64,000 nucleotides of DNA from Mangifera indica (taxonomy: Eukaryota; Streptophyta; Magnoliopsida; Sapindales; Anacardiaceae), in the NCBI RefSeq assembly GCF_011075055.1, contig NC_058155.1:2840001-2904000 (forward strand), given 5' to 3'. Of this stretch, positions 38,005 to 49,299 are shown piece by piece. The stretch's first letter is position 1, and every line of letters begins with the position of its first letter. The notes below the pieces were generated by a model. It was not told where the DNA came from and searched no databases. It saw only the letters and a list, made by a program, of their open reading frames with translations. The position numbers and the translations under genes are program-made.

Positions 38005-39169
38005 ATTGATCTCAAACCCTAAACAAATATGCCATAAAAGTATTTCACGTCCTCAAAATATTTTCATTCATATAACTCATACAAAAAGAGAGAGTATCAT
38101 CTCTCTCTTTTTCCTCAGCCTTTAAGTGAAGAAGAAATTTCTGTAGCATAAAAACAATTCTTCAACAGAAAAGACATGTGATTGAACAATAAAACCTGTG
38201 AGAAAACCATTATAAAATATTCAACTTAGACATAAGGGAGGGAGAGACAAAAATTGCTAAATTTATTTAGAGAATTAACATTTGTTGCAAAGATTTTACA
38301 GCAAAATCATCCACATTCAGGTTAGTTTTGATTCAAGTCCTTATGTTATGTGTTTTCTTTATGAACAATTGAAAATGAAATAATGTATAGTAGATTCATG
38401 TTCATAACTTCATATAAAATTTAATTTTGTTTTGATTTCATGTTGTTAGATTGTTTAATGTTGTTATCTCATATAGTTTTTATTGTTTAAAGTTGTTATA
38501 ATATTGTTTAATGTTGTATTGATGATTATAAAATACGAAAATTTAGGTTTAAAAAATTTCAGACGAAGAATAGGTTGACGTTAATGCCAGCCCCCAAGGC
38601 CCCACTAAATTTTTTTTTTCCCAGTCCACTCAATTCTTTTATCCCATTCTCTTGTGTTTAAGGAGTGTTGGTGGGGTTCCAAGATTGGTGGATTTATCTT
38701 TTGTGTTTGTTTATTTCAATTTGGTGTTATTTTATTGTGTGTATTGTTTTCTGTCTTAGTAGAGAGTTACATAAAAATTACAAAATTGCCACTGTTGTTT
38801 TCTTCTATTTTTTATCGTCTTGCCTTAATTAATATTTGTACATCACTTGATGATACGATAGTTTAATATGTTATAAATACGTGTGTATGAAGCTTAGTTG
38901 CATTGGTATTGCATTTGAAGCTTAATTTGAAAAAATCGTAAAGTAGTGTAATTTGGAGTGAATAGTATTTTCTAGCTCACACCTTTTGGATTTATTGCTC
39001 ATGCATGGTTGTACGCATCTGTTTAGTATCAGAGCATTGGTTATTTGTGTGAGCAATCTACGATTTTCTTTATTGAGCTACTACTGTTTATTAAAAGATA
39101 TTGTTCATAATACATAAACTTTGCCTAAACACAAGTGTTTTTATGTTTTTAGGTTTATTTTTAATCAAG

Positions 39170-41055
39170 ATGGAAAAAACTACATTTGAGATTCACTACG
39201 GAGGCCAATGGATTGAAGGTGATAATAATGTGACAAGATATGTTGGTGGGAATGAGAGAGAGATGTGTATTGACGCAAGTATTGATTTCGAAGGATTTAT
39301 TACGAGAATAAGCTATCGTCTAAGACTCGATCAAAGTCAATCAAATGTACATGTATTTACCTTAGGCGATGATGGTCCAATGGAGATTGTAGACGATGAC
39401 GATGTGAAGTTTTTATGGTTATAACAAGAAGTTCACAAGGATCTACAAAACTTTATGTTATTGAGAGTCCAATTAACAGAAGGGATAATCAACAAACCAA
39501 AGATAAGGATTAAGAAGTAGAAAGTAATGAGGATAATGATGATAATGATGATGATGATGATGATAATGAATTCTCGGGGTTTGATGAGAACATGTACGGT
39601 GTTTTGAGCCAAGACGTTGATAAAAGTCAAAGTCATGCTTATAATGAGGGGTTAAATGTAACATGAGATGTCATGACTTTATGAATATTGGAGTATATCC
39701 AAGTCACATCCATAATCCAAATATATTTCAATGGATTCCTGAGCCTGTTATTAGGGCTGGATTCGAGCTAAGCCAAGCTCGAGCTTGGCTTGGTTTACAT
39801 ATACTTGGCTCTAGTTCGAGCTCGAGCTCATGAAAGCCAAGCTTGAATTCAGCTTGGCTCATTTTTCGTTATCAAAATGACTTCGTTTTAATACATATTG
39901 GTTAAAATGACGTCGTTTTGTATCAAAAATTTTAATTAAAAAATCTGACAAACAGCTCCAGCTCGAGCTCGGTTAAGGCTGACTCGTTTTAGGCTCGACC
40001 AAGCCGAGCTCGAGCTAGCTCAATTGGAATCTAGCCCTACCTGCTATTGATGATTAGAATGTAGGTATTAGTAATCGCGTAACACAAAGGGACTATCATT
40101 TGCAAATGACGGGTTTTTATAATTTGAAGGCGAAATTGAAACCATTATTTCGAACATATGCCCTAGAGGCAAGAATTCGATAGAAGGTTGGTCACTCTGA
40201 TAATATATAGTATGAGCTTAAGTGCGTACATATACAATGTAAATGGTAGGCATAAGCAATGAGAGAACAAGATGGAGACTATTGGGTCTTACGACGTGTA
40301 GACGAGACATACACTTATCCACGGATCAAATATTGTCACATCATAGACAAATTGGTGCAGAGTCATTGGGGACCATACTAAGTCAATGTTTGTAGTTGAT
40401 TACATTTATTAATAGAAGAAAATTATTTCATACATGACAAATAGATACAAAATCGACATATCCTACACACAAGCATGACGTACCAAAATATATGTAATAA
40501 ATGCATTAAAGGATATTTGAAAGAGTTTCTGGTATATTGCACGAGTATTGTCATAATTTGAAGCTTAAGAACTTGGGCATCATGACACATATTGATATAG
40601 ATTTGAAAAATAGGTTCAAGTTTTTCTTCATATGTATAGGTTGTTCAATAAGAGGGTTTTAATAATTCTATCATTTGGTGATATGCAATGATGCTTCACA
40701 CTTAAAGGGAAAATATCTCGGGTCTCTTTTCATTACTGTTGCAAAGGATGGTAATAATCAAATTTACCCGCTCGCATTCGATAGTAAGCATAAAAAAGGG
40801 AATAGATACATGGACACTTTTTTTTATATACCTTCACATGTGCATTGGTGATTTGCTATATTTGGCCATTATTTTTTATCTCCATTATTCAATGATTATG
40901 TCGATCATGAACTTAATGTCCCATGCTCATCATGGGTTTTGTAATTACCACATAAAGAGTAACATATGTTCACAATTCAAAAAAACCAAATATATTGAAG
41001 GATTATTTTTGAAAGCTGGTAATGCATATCACCTAAGGGACTTTCACGCTGTTAT
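39170..41055 (+). pseudogene. Mutator-like transposase remnant (element 2)
   Basis: An 85-codon intact N-terminal frame starts ATG at 39170 (MEKTTFEIHYGGQWIEGDN), reading a PB1-like domain as in many plant MULE transposases, and ends at 39424. An acidic Asp/Asn-rich stretch follows in another frame (about 39530-39640). After the MITE (39752-40039) come the C/H-type DNA-binding patch (YELKCVHIQCKW, GDYWVLRRVDETYTYP, about 40205-40320) and the MULE core: NDASHLKGKYLGSLF (about 40685-40730), with the first catalytic Asp retained, and AKDGNNQIYPLAF. HAHHGFCNYHIKSNI (about 40925-40970) is the Cys/His patch. Coding ends at FHAVIS near 41050, where it meets the opposing DUF1985 fragment. Stops and frame changes make it a pseudogene. 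Confidence 0.85.
39752..40039. mobile_element. hAT-type MITE, copy 2 (288 bp), inserted in a transposase
   Basis: It starts tagggctggattcgagct and ends aattggaatctagcccta; the ends form an imperfect inverted repeat. Flanks are cctgttat (39744-39751) and cctgctat (40040-40047), an 8-bp target duplication with one mismatch. Removing the element rejoins the transposase reading (PEPV to D...NRVTQRDYHLQM) across the site. It shares with copy 1 (6629-6931) the GAGCTCGA palindromes and the paired AAAATGACnTCGTTTT motifs. It encodes nothing. Confidence 0.93.
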
Positions 41056-41059
41056 AAGT

Positions 41060-41440
41060 AGATTTTCTTGTGAATGCTCGAGAAGTATGCCTCTCTCAAT
41101 TGAGGCGTCCCAATGTAATCAACATAGTTAGATATGTCCTCTTTGAAAATCAGACTAGTGACTAGCACAAACTCCATAAGGCTAAATCAAAACTCAACAC
41201 CATTTATTCTAAACCACATTTTTTTGTCTAGGGTCTCGTAGTTAATCATACGAAATAACATCACTTACATAAATACGACACTAAATCGTGGCTTTGCCAA
41301 ATCTAATAAGTATCTGAAACGAATTGTCCAAAAAATAGCTTTCTGAATAAATGTTAGTTTATTCCTAACTATAGTCATGGTGTCCATCTTTGTCCAAAGC
41401 GACATGTGCACTCGAAATCTATATGCATCATGAAATCTGC
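41060..41440 (-). pseudogene. DUF1985-domain fragment (element 2)
   Basis: On the - strand the segment reads TIVRNKLTFIQKAIFWT, LAKPRFSVVFM, MWFRINGVEF, a stop, FSLMEFVLVTSLIFKED and IGTPQLREAYFSSIHKK. These match the pattern of DUF1985, a plant domain found upstream of Ulp1-like proteases in Mutator-like elements. The rest of that gene, including the Ulp1 protease, is missing: the fragment ends where the + strand transposase ends (about 41055). Broken by stops. Confidence 0.8.
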
Positions 41441-43140
41441 ACACCCCCTCCTAGTAGTTGATTGCAAATGCCTGAAAATATATATTAATTCGTTAAATTA
41501 CATTAATGAAATATTAATGAAAGACAATCATTTTAATCAAAGATTACTCAAACAATTGGATTACCATTATTAAATTAACATAGTTGGTATAAACTAATGT
41601 AACATTAGAATAAAAAAAACTGGAATTAGCATTATTAAAATGAATTTTTTCTTAAGTAACATTTTTTAAAAGAATGGATTGGTGATAGACAAAATTGGAT
41701 CAAACCCAGTAAAAAAAAGGTTGGCGTGCCAAACTGGATTATCATTATTACATTAATATGATTGGTATCAACTAATGTAACATTGAAATAAAAAAATTGG
41801 ATTATCACTAAATTAATATGGATGTCATCAACTTCATTTCAAAATATTTAAAATGAAATTTTTCATAAAAACTGTTAAATTTGAGTGTTCATTATATTTG
41901 ATGTGAGATTATTATTCTTGAGTTTTAAATGTCAATTAAGCTACATTTCAGATTTCAATTACCAGCATACTAAAATAAAATCTACTCACTAAATTAATAT
42001 GGATGGCACCAACATACTAAAAAGAAATAGATAAGCCTTGTGTTGCAGGTTGGTGGCACCACGAAGGCTTGGCATTGCCACCAAGTGTTGGTGTTTCCGC
42101 CAACCTCGCCCATCCTGCCACACATTTCAGTTTCAAATTAATTCGATCAAATCAAATTAATTTAGATTCGGATTGAATTAAATTTCAATTTACATTAAAT
42201 TTAAACTGAATTAAATTTGATACGATGCAATTATGCTTTTATTTTTATAATAAAACCTAACTTGTCGTCCAACCATTACGTCAACACTACTAATGATCGA
42301 TGAAGTTGTTCACTAAATTTTCTTTATGCACGAGAAAACAATCTGACCATCTATGTTATATGTGCTCTATGAAAGCTAGCACACAAATACTTTTACAGAA
42401 AATATTTGCAAAAGCATGCATATATATGGAAGTAAGCAAGACTTTCACATGAAAGAAAAATGGAAGCAAACAAGCAAAGTCTTGTGCATATTTCTTATAT
42501 TCTCTACTTGTCAGTGCATTATTCATATATATTCATTATAATATTCTTTGCTTGTTGAATACGTTGCATTATATTCATATTCTATACAATCTCTATAAGA
42601 TTCTATGCAATATTCTATGTTTTATGTCTCACGCTAAGACCTTCACTGTATCCGCTTCACGGGTGGCTTCAATATGAACATTAACGCCAACTAGAATTTA
42701 AAGAGATAAGATCAAGTAAGTAAAAAAGAGTTGAAATTTAATCTAAAAATTTTTAACTCTAAAATTTTTAAATTCACTTGATCTTATCTAACACATATGA
42801 TTGACGTCACCTATACCATTTTTTAAAATTAAATCCATCGCAAAAGGGTTGGCGCTCCAGCCAAATGATCTTCTAAATTAATTTTTTGCTACATTTGATT
42901 TTCAATTCAAGTTGAAAGTGATATCAATGACTATCTCACTATTTTAACTTTTAATTATTATCATATTATATATTATACCATTATCTCACTACTTCAAATA
43001 GTTTTTATTAATACAAAATATCTTTCAAAATTGTAGAAAAAAAAGTTACAGAGAAAAAAAAAGATAATCTTTGTATGGGTCACGTTAAGAAGGGATTTCG
43101 AAAAAATAAATTATTATTATAGTATATTTGTTTAGACTTT
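41441..43140. other. Noncoding right part of element 2, with short repeats and a stem-loop
   Basis: No coding region is supported. A block of about 78 bp near 41559 (ggattaccattattaaatta, aactaatgtaacatt) recurs near 41735, with partial copies near 41800 and 41985. A GC-rich island (42040-42120) in AT-rich DNA holds a perfect 9-bp inverted repeat, ttggtggca (42050-42058) and tgccaccaa (42076-42084). This probably corresponds to the leader/intron side of the DUF1985 gene. Confidence 0.5.
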
Positions 43141-44214
43141 CAGATGAGTGATATATATATATATATATAGATTAAAATAAGGGGAAAATTTTCAATTTCC
43201 CATTACAGAAGGAGATATATTAATTGATGTAAAAATTTTAGAAAATCATATTAAATGCCTTAAATTAAGGGGGTCTAAGCGAAATTATCTAAGACAATTA
43301 GGGTTAAACAAAAATGCCCCTTTTATGAAATGACTAAATTGCCCCTATAAATAAACCAAAAATTTTACAAATTTTTTCCATTATTTTCCCACGGTTCTAT
43401 TGTGCAAATTCAAAGAATTTTAGCTTTCCCACAGGCAAAGAGCTTTTCGTAGATTTTCATGTTTTTCGGAGACCACAAATGATAAAGAAGGTTACATCTT
43501 CCCTACTCTTGTTTGAATCAATTTATTGATAATATTATTGAGATTTGAAGGAGATTTTGAGGTTTGAAATTTTAGGGTTTCGATTTTGAACAATGCATAA
43601 AATGTTTTGATTTTTTGTTCTTTTTTTGAATTTCTTGAGAGATTTTGTGTTATAGGCTATGTAGATTTGATTTGTGTTGAAATTAGAGACAGAAATGACA
43701 ATTTTTTGGTCGGAAAAAGGGTTAAAAGCACTGGTGCTTGGTCTGTAGGAACAGTGGAACTCACGAACCAAATGAATTTTCTCATAGGCAGGAGAGATCG
43801 ATCGTGGGTTGGAGGAAAGTTAATTTTTTCAAAATTCTAAGGATTGGAGAATAGGGGGTAGTCCACTAAGGGTCTTACGAAAATTTTACTTGAACCCGTG
43901 GGCTAATGTTGTGAAAACCGTGGGTTGGGGGGAAATTGACTTTTTTTAAACTGCAGGGGCTATAAGAGATTAGAAAATTGCTGAGGGGGCAAGGGAAAAA
44001 AATTGGATCTGTTCACAATAGCAATTTTTTAGGGGGTTAAATTGATATATTTCATATCTAGGGTTTTTTTATGTGTAGTTTTAGAATTTCATATCCGGTT
44101 TTCCTGTTTTGGGGTTTTTTGAGATATAGTTTTCGAATTTGACATTCAATTCGTTATTTTTGTTCCTTTTAGACACATTTTACGATGTAATAACGAAAAT
44201 TTTGATCAATATTT

Positions 44215-44970
44215 TGTCATTTTAGGATATATTGACTCGTATTTTCAGATTTTTGAACAAATTTTTGATTATTTAAGGTCTAGAGTATTTCAACGTATAG
44301 AATTCGAATTTCAGTTCTATATTTCAAATTTCATCATTTTAGGATATATTGACTCATATTTTCAGATTTTTGAACAATTTTTTGATTGTTTACATTCTAG
44401 GGTATTTCAATGTATAGAATTTGAATTTCAGTTTCGTTTTTTCTAATTTTATTATTTTAGTATATATCGACTCGTTTTCTTAGATTTTTGAATGATTTTT
44501 TCATTGTTCACATTCTAGAGTATTTTAAAATATAAAATTCGAATTTTAGTTTTGTTTTTTTCGAATTTCATCAGTTTAGGATATTTTGACTCATATTTTC
44601 AGATTTTCAAATGATTTTTTTATTGTTCACATTCTAGGGTATTTCAATGTATAGAATTCGAATTTTAGTTTTGTTTTTTCAAATTTTATCATTTTAGGAT
44701 ATTTTGACTCATATTTTTAAATTTTTGAATGATTTTTTTATTATTTAGGGACTAAGGTATTTCAACATATAAAATTCGAATTTTAGTTTTATTTTTTTGA
44801 ATTTTCTTATTTTAAGATATTTTAACTTGTATTTTCAGATTTTTAAATTATTTTTTTATTATTCATATTCTAAGGTATTTCAACATCTTGAAATCAAATT
44901 TCAGTTGTGTTTTTTCGATTTTTATCATTTTAGGATAAATCGATTTTAATTTTTCAGATTTTTTGAATGA
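44215..44970 (+). repeat. 118-bp tandem array, about 6.5 copies
   Basis: Anchors (tttaggatat or variant, then nttgactc) fall near 44221, 44338, 44456, 44575, 44693, 44811 and 44928, a steady 117-119 bp. Each unit also has tttcagatttttgaa, ttcaanrtataraattcgaa and ttttagttt. It sits between the left end of element 3 and the first DUF1985 exon, probably within a leader intron. Confidence 0.95.
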
Positions 44971-45118
44971 TTTCTGGGGATTTTAGTTTCGTTGTTCAGA
45001 TTTTTGTCATTTTTTTGTTTTTCTATTTTTTATCTTTCCATGTTTTTTTATCTGTCATTTTTACATTTGTTTTCATTTTTTTTTTATAAATGTCTTACGA
45101 ATTTTCAAAATTTTTTAC

Positions 45119-48100
45119 AGCATACTTTTCGTAAAAGGAAACTTGTTAAAGGCGGGCTACGAATTCTTGATGAGTCAAGACACTTTCAGGTAAAGGTTAT
45201 ATGTCATGCAGAACGCACCACATTGTCCAGGATCAAGTCCACACTAACCCTAGATCAACTTCGATTGTTTAAGAGGACATATTTTAGGCATTTCCTTCGT
45301 CTACCTGATACCAAATTTTTCAGAGTGTTGGTTCATGCATTTCTACTATGACAGTTACATCGACCCTCTGTTAGAGATAAGTTATGGTTTAGGGTTAATG
45401 GGGTTGATGTCAGATTCAATCTGTTTGAGTTTTCTTTGATGATGAAGCTATCATTTAGTCAACTCACTGCTCTTTTATCATATATTCCTCGATCATCCAG
45501 ACACAGGATTAGAGATACATACTTTTAAGGTTGTTTGAAAGTGTAGTATTACGATTTAGAGCGTGTTTTTTTAGCCAGGCCATGAGAGGATGATAATATT
45601 GACACTGTCAAGATAGCCTTATTATACTACCTTCATATGATGTCGTTAAAGAATGATCAAAACAAGAAAGTATCTGTCGAATACTTACAGTTGGTTGATC
45701 ATCTGGATAGGTTTAATTCCTATCATTGGGGCATTGTTATGTGGCAGATGACATACAAGTAGATGTCGCAAGCAAGTGACAGAGTTTGCTCCGATCGAAT
45801 GCCTAAAATGTGTAAATATGACTTCTACGAATTTTCGTTTGCATTTCAAATAAGTTTAAATTTATTGATTATATATTTTAATCGACAAAAATATGACTTC
45901 ATTTATTTTAGTCATTAATGTTTATATTGTAGTATTAGAGATATGAGACGTTAGACATCCTGCATGGTTGGGTTGATATCCATGCATCTCCATAGATGTT
46001 TAGGTGGTGTACACGCGACGTTTCTACTTAGAGTCAAATGAGCACTATTTTCACCGGTGACCAGATATGTAATCATTAATCATTTAGTCAATTGACTCAC
46101 TGAATATTGTAATTATTTTGAGTTATATATCTTCATAAATAAGATGATGTCACATTCTCGCTCATCTATCACCGATTGAGGAGGCTCTACCATGGTATAT
46201 AAACATCTGTGAGTACACAAGTATGTAGGATGTGCATTCTTCCTTATCATCTTTGATGCCTCCCCTGACAGGAGATGGGACTTCTTCAGTCATGCCACTT
46301 TCAGATATATCCATTAGTACTTCTGAGACATTTGAAGAGCCTACTCAACCCTCTGTTATAGAGCAGCTTTCATGTCCTCTTGTAGTTTAGAGCCTAGCGA
46401 TCCAGACCGCAAACCTTCCTGGGGTTGAGGATTGTGCTACCCATCCTGTCATAGAGGAGGGTCTTTCGTCTGTATCACATAGTCTATCTACAGTAGATGT
46501 TGTATTGGTGCACTAGGGCACTATGATTTTACATAAGATTTTCTGTTTTTGCGATAAGGTGTCTTCACAGATGACTCGATTATGCGATAATGTGTCCTCT
46601 TAGATGACTCGATTAGAGGATTGTCTGACTCATTTGGAGGAAATTATCAAGCGTACCTGTCTAGCTCTAGTTGATCAGGTTATAAAATCACATCTCATTT
46701 GTTCGTTACATAGATTGTACCATCATTGTTGCTCTGACATCTATATCAACTTTATATAGGGTATGAAAGACGGTATCGAGACGACCTCTCCCATTGACAG
46801 GTCATCACCATCCTATCTGACACATGAGGTCTATATTTAATTTCTTAGAGATATTTAATATTAAATGTTATTATTATATTTTTATTATGTTTTATATGAA
46901 ATGTCACTGAAAGTTGTTACAATTACTATTACCCTAAGGTAGTTGCTATGAAGGGGTATCAGTTGTCCCTTCTATTACATCACCTTTTCGATATAAGGTA
47001 TGTCATTTATCATTGTCACTCGATTTTTAATTAATTATCATTGATTAATTCCTTTTATATATTTGTACAAGGTCATGCTCATGAAGGCATTTCGGTTAAA
47101 CCTCCAGTTGCTTCAAATCCCCCACTTGAGGTATGATAATTATTGTAGTTATTATATTTTATATGAAATATAAAATATCATTTTGTTCTTTTCATTTGTA
47201 TAGGGTACTGGCCTTGAGGCATTATCGATCGAGAGTTTTCCTCGTACACCTTCCCTGACCGTAAAAGTGGTATTTTTTTTTTTATGAAATGTCATTGATC
47301 ACTTTGTCTATACAGTTATTACGTTTATTTAAAAATGTTTTGTTTCCTTTTTAGGATGAGCAGTTGTGGTTATTTGCTGATATCCCTAGCTCCAGCAAAA
47401 GGGCAATGGATATTAGTTCACAGGGGGAGAACTTACAGAAGGATGTTTTCAATACAAACCAGATTGAGGTATATCCGTTATAATTAGTATATAAATATTC
47501 ATATATTCTGATCACTGATGATTTCAAAATTATGATTTTGTAGTCCGTTGAGGGGTTACGCATGGTTAACTTGACTACCATAGAGGATTCTCTAGTTAAA
47601 CCTCCTCCGACATACATGGATAAGGTAACATAAATTGATTAATTCGTAATTGTTACTTAAGATGAAATAATGAATTAATAGTTATATGTACTTGTAGTTG
47701 ATTCGTACTGCATATGGTCACACCCTGTATACAAATCCAATGAAAAATAGGGCGAAATGACAACTTCGGACTATTCCATCCTCTGTTGTAGAGCGTAAGG
47801 AATCTTTCCTCGTGTGGTACACTAAAGTTGTAGCATCCAACATGCATGATGTGTACTTCATCGGGTCAAAGACGAAGGATAGTTTCTGGCAGATTGTGGT
47901 AGAGTTGTGTGAGTGACTGACCGAGGATGTAAGTTCTGTGTACTATATAATTTGGTTAAAAGTTTTAAATATTTATCAATAACTAACACAATTCAAGTTT
48001 TTTATACCATTTCAGCATGTGCATTCTTTTTTAGCTATATTATGTCAGCACCAGGATGATCATTGTTCGACTGGTTCATAACATTGGACGACTGCCCATG

Positions 48101-48790
48101 CATTTTTCGTAGGACATGTCGAGATGGCCTAGAAGAATTGGCATATCACACCCTGTCTAGGCCATCTCATAAGGGAGTATCGATTTTCAGGGCTCTCCAT
48201 AAAGATGGTTGAGGTAGATTATATCCCGAGATTGTTTTACAAACCATGAAGGATGGTTGATACGATATAGTATAATAGTATTTTTATTATAATTTACGTT
48301 GAATTAATTAATAATCTACACATGTAACCATTCTAATTTCTCACTATTTATAGGTTTTTATCCCTATAAACTTCGACTACGCACATTGGATAACCAGAGT
48401 TATAGATTTTCGTGATTGATCGATTACGGTATATGACTCTAAGGTATCATACGCAGGGAATATAAGGTGTCTCGAATGGCAGATGTGACTATACACAATA
48501 TTCATACCGACGTTATTAGAGGCAACAGATTTCTGGACAGCTTTTGGGCATCCACCACGACATGATCCCTTAGTGTTATATCGAGCAACGAGTGTCCCTT
48601 AATAAGGGGAAAGCTCCGGTGATTGTGGAGTGTTTATGTTACATTTTTTTGAGTGTTTAATATTGTCAAGGAGCATAGATTTTCTCCGAGAGTCGCCTAC
48701 CTCTATACGTCAATGTTTAGCGTCGCAACTGTATTTCCACTGTATTGAATATACCACAGATGTATATTTAGTTCAATCATTGTTTATTTA
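45119..48790 (+). pseudogene. DUF1985 / Ulp1-like C48 cysteine protease gene (element 3)
   Basis: The DUF1985 part (about 45119-45770) reads RIKSTLTLDQLRLFKRTYF, LWFRVNGVDVRFNLFEF and ALLYYLHMMSLKNDQNKK, VDHLDRFNSYHWG; a further patch lies near 45940-46060. Middle exons near 46140-47630 are unclear. The protease part has exon-like blocks with splice-type borders at 47698-47928, from 48016, and from about 48353. In one frame it shows the C48 triad: His 48384-48386 (DYAHW), Asp 48435-48437 (VYDS) and Cys 48624-48626 (SSGDCGVFML), then a C-terminal helix region. Family members cleave ubiquitin-like modifiers such as SUMO. Stops interrupt it throughout (for example 48417 and the pair just before GESSGDCG), so this copy is inactive although the triad is kept. 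Confidence 0.85.
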
Positions 48791-49299
48791 TCATTCTTCA
48801 AATGTTGTTATGTATATATTTATTGTGTGTGCTTATGTGTATGATGTACTTTATCTATCATTATATATAAATATGCATTTGATTTCATTTTTTAAATAAT
48901 TTTGTCACAGAAATAATTATATGATATTAGAGTGATGATATTAACTTTAAATTACGGTATTAGTGAAATACTCAAAAATATTTTCAACATGAATATCATT
49001 ATTGTTTATTTAATATAATTTAGGTTCAATAACATAATTTATTGATTTTTTATAAGTTCAGCTTAGTACACAAGTAAAACATACATTAATCAAATCAAGA
49101 AAAGTTAATTCTAATAATTGGAAGAATAATGCTCATTCTAACAAATATGAAATAAAGAAATTATTCACATCAAATTTATTATACCACATGTGAATACAAT
49201 TACACAATTAAAACAATAATCGAAATATATCGATTACATATCATTTGAACAACAATCATGAATCATATAATTACTAAAACTAAATAAAAGCATGTCAAG

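Larger units (their letters stand above)
37915..43100 (+). mobile_element. Mutator-like element 2, internally deleted, with MITE insertion
   Basis: The left end is placed at gaggggaaattgactttttt (37921), similar in style to aaggggaaaattttcaattt at the left of element 3. An (AT)n run (37958-38001) and aaaccctaaacaaatatgcc follow. The transposase (+, 39170-41055) and a DUF1985-domain fragment (-, 41060-41440) converge, the same arrangement as in element 3 but inverted. An hAT MITE sits in the transposase. The right end was not identified; 43100 is an upper guess. Confidence 0.55.

Noticed and set aside
38654..38866. 70-codon hydrophobic frame before the element 2 transposase
   Set aside because: T-rich leader/intron-like DNA with no domain; the PB1-like transposase start at 39170 is the supported coding start.
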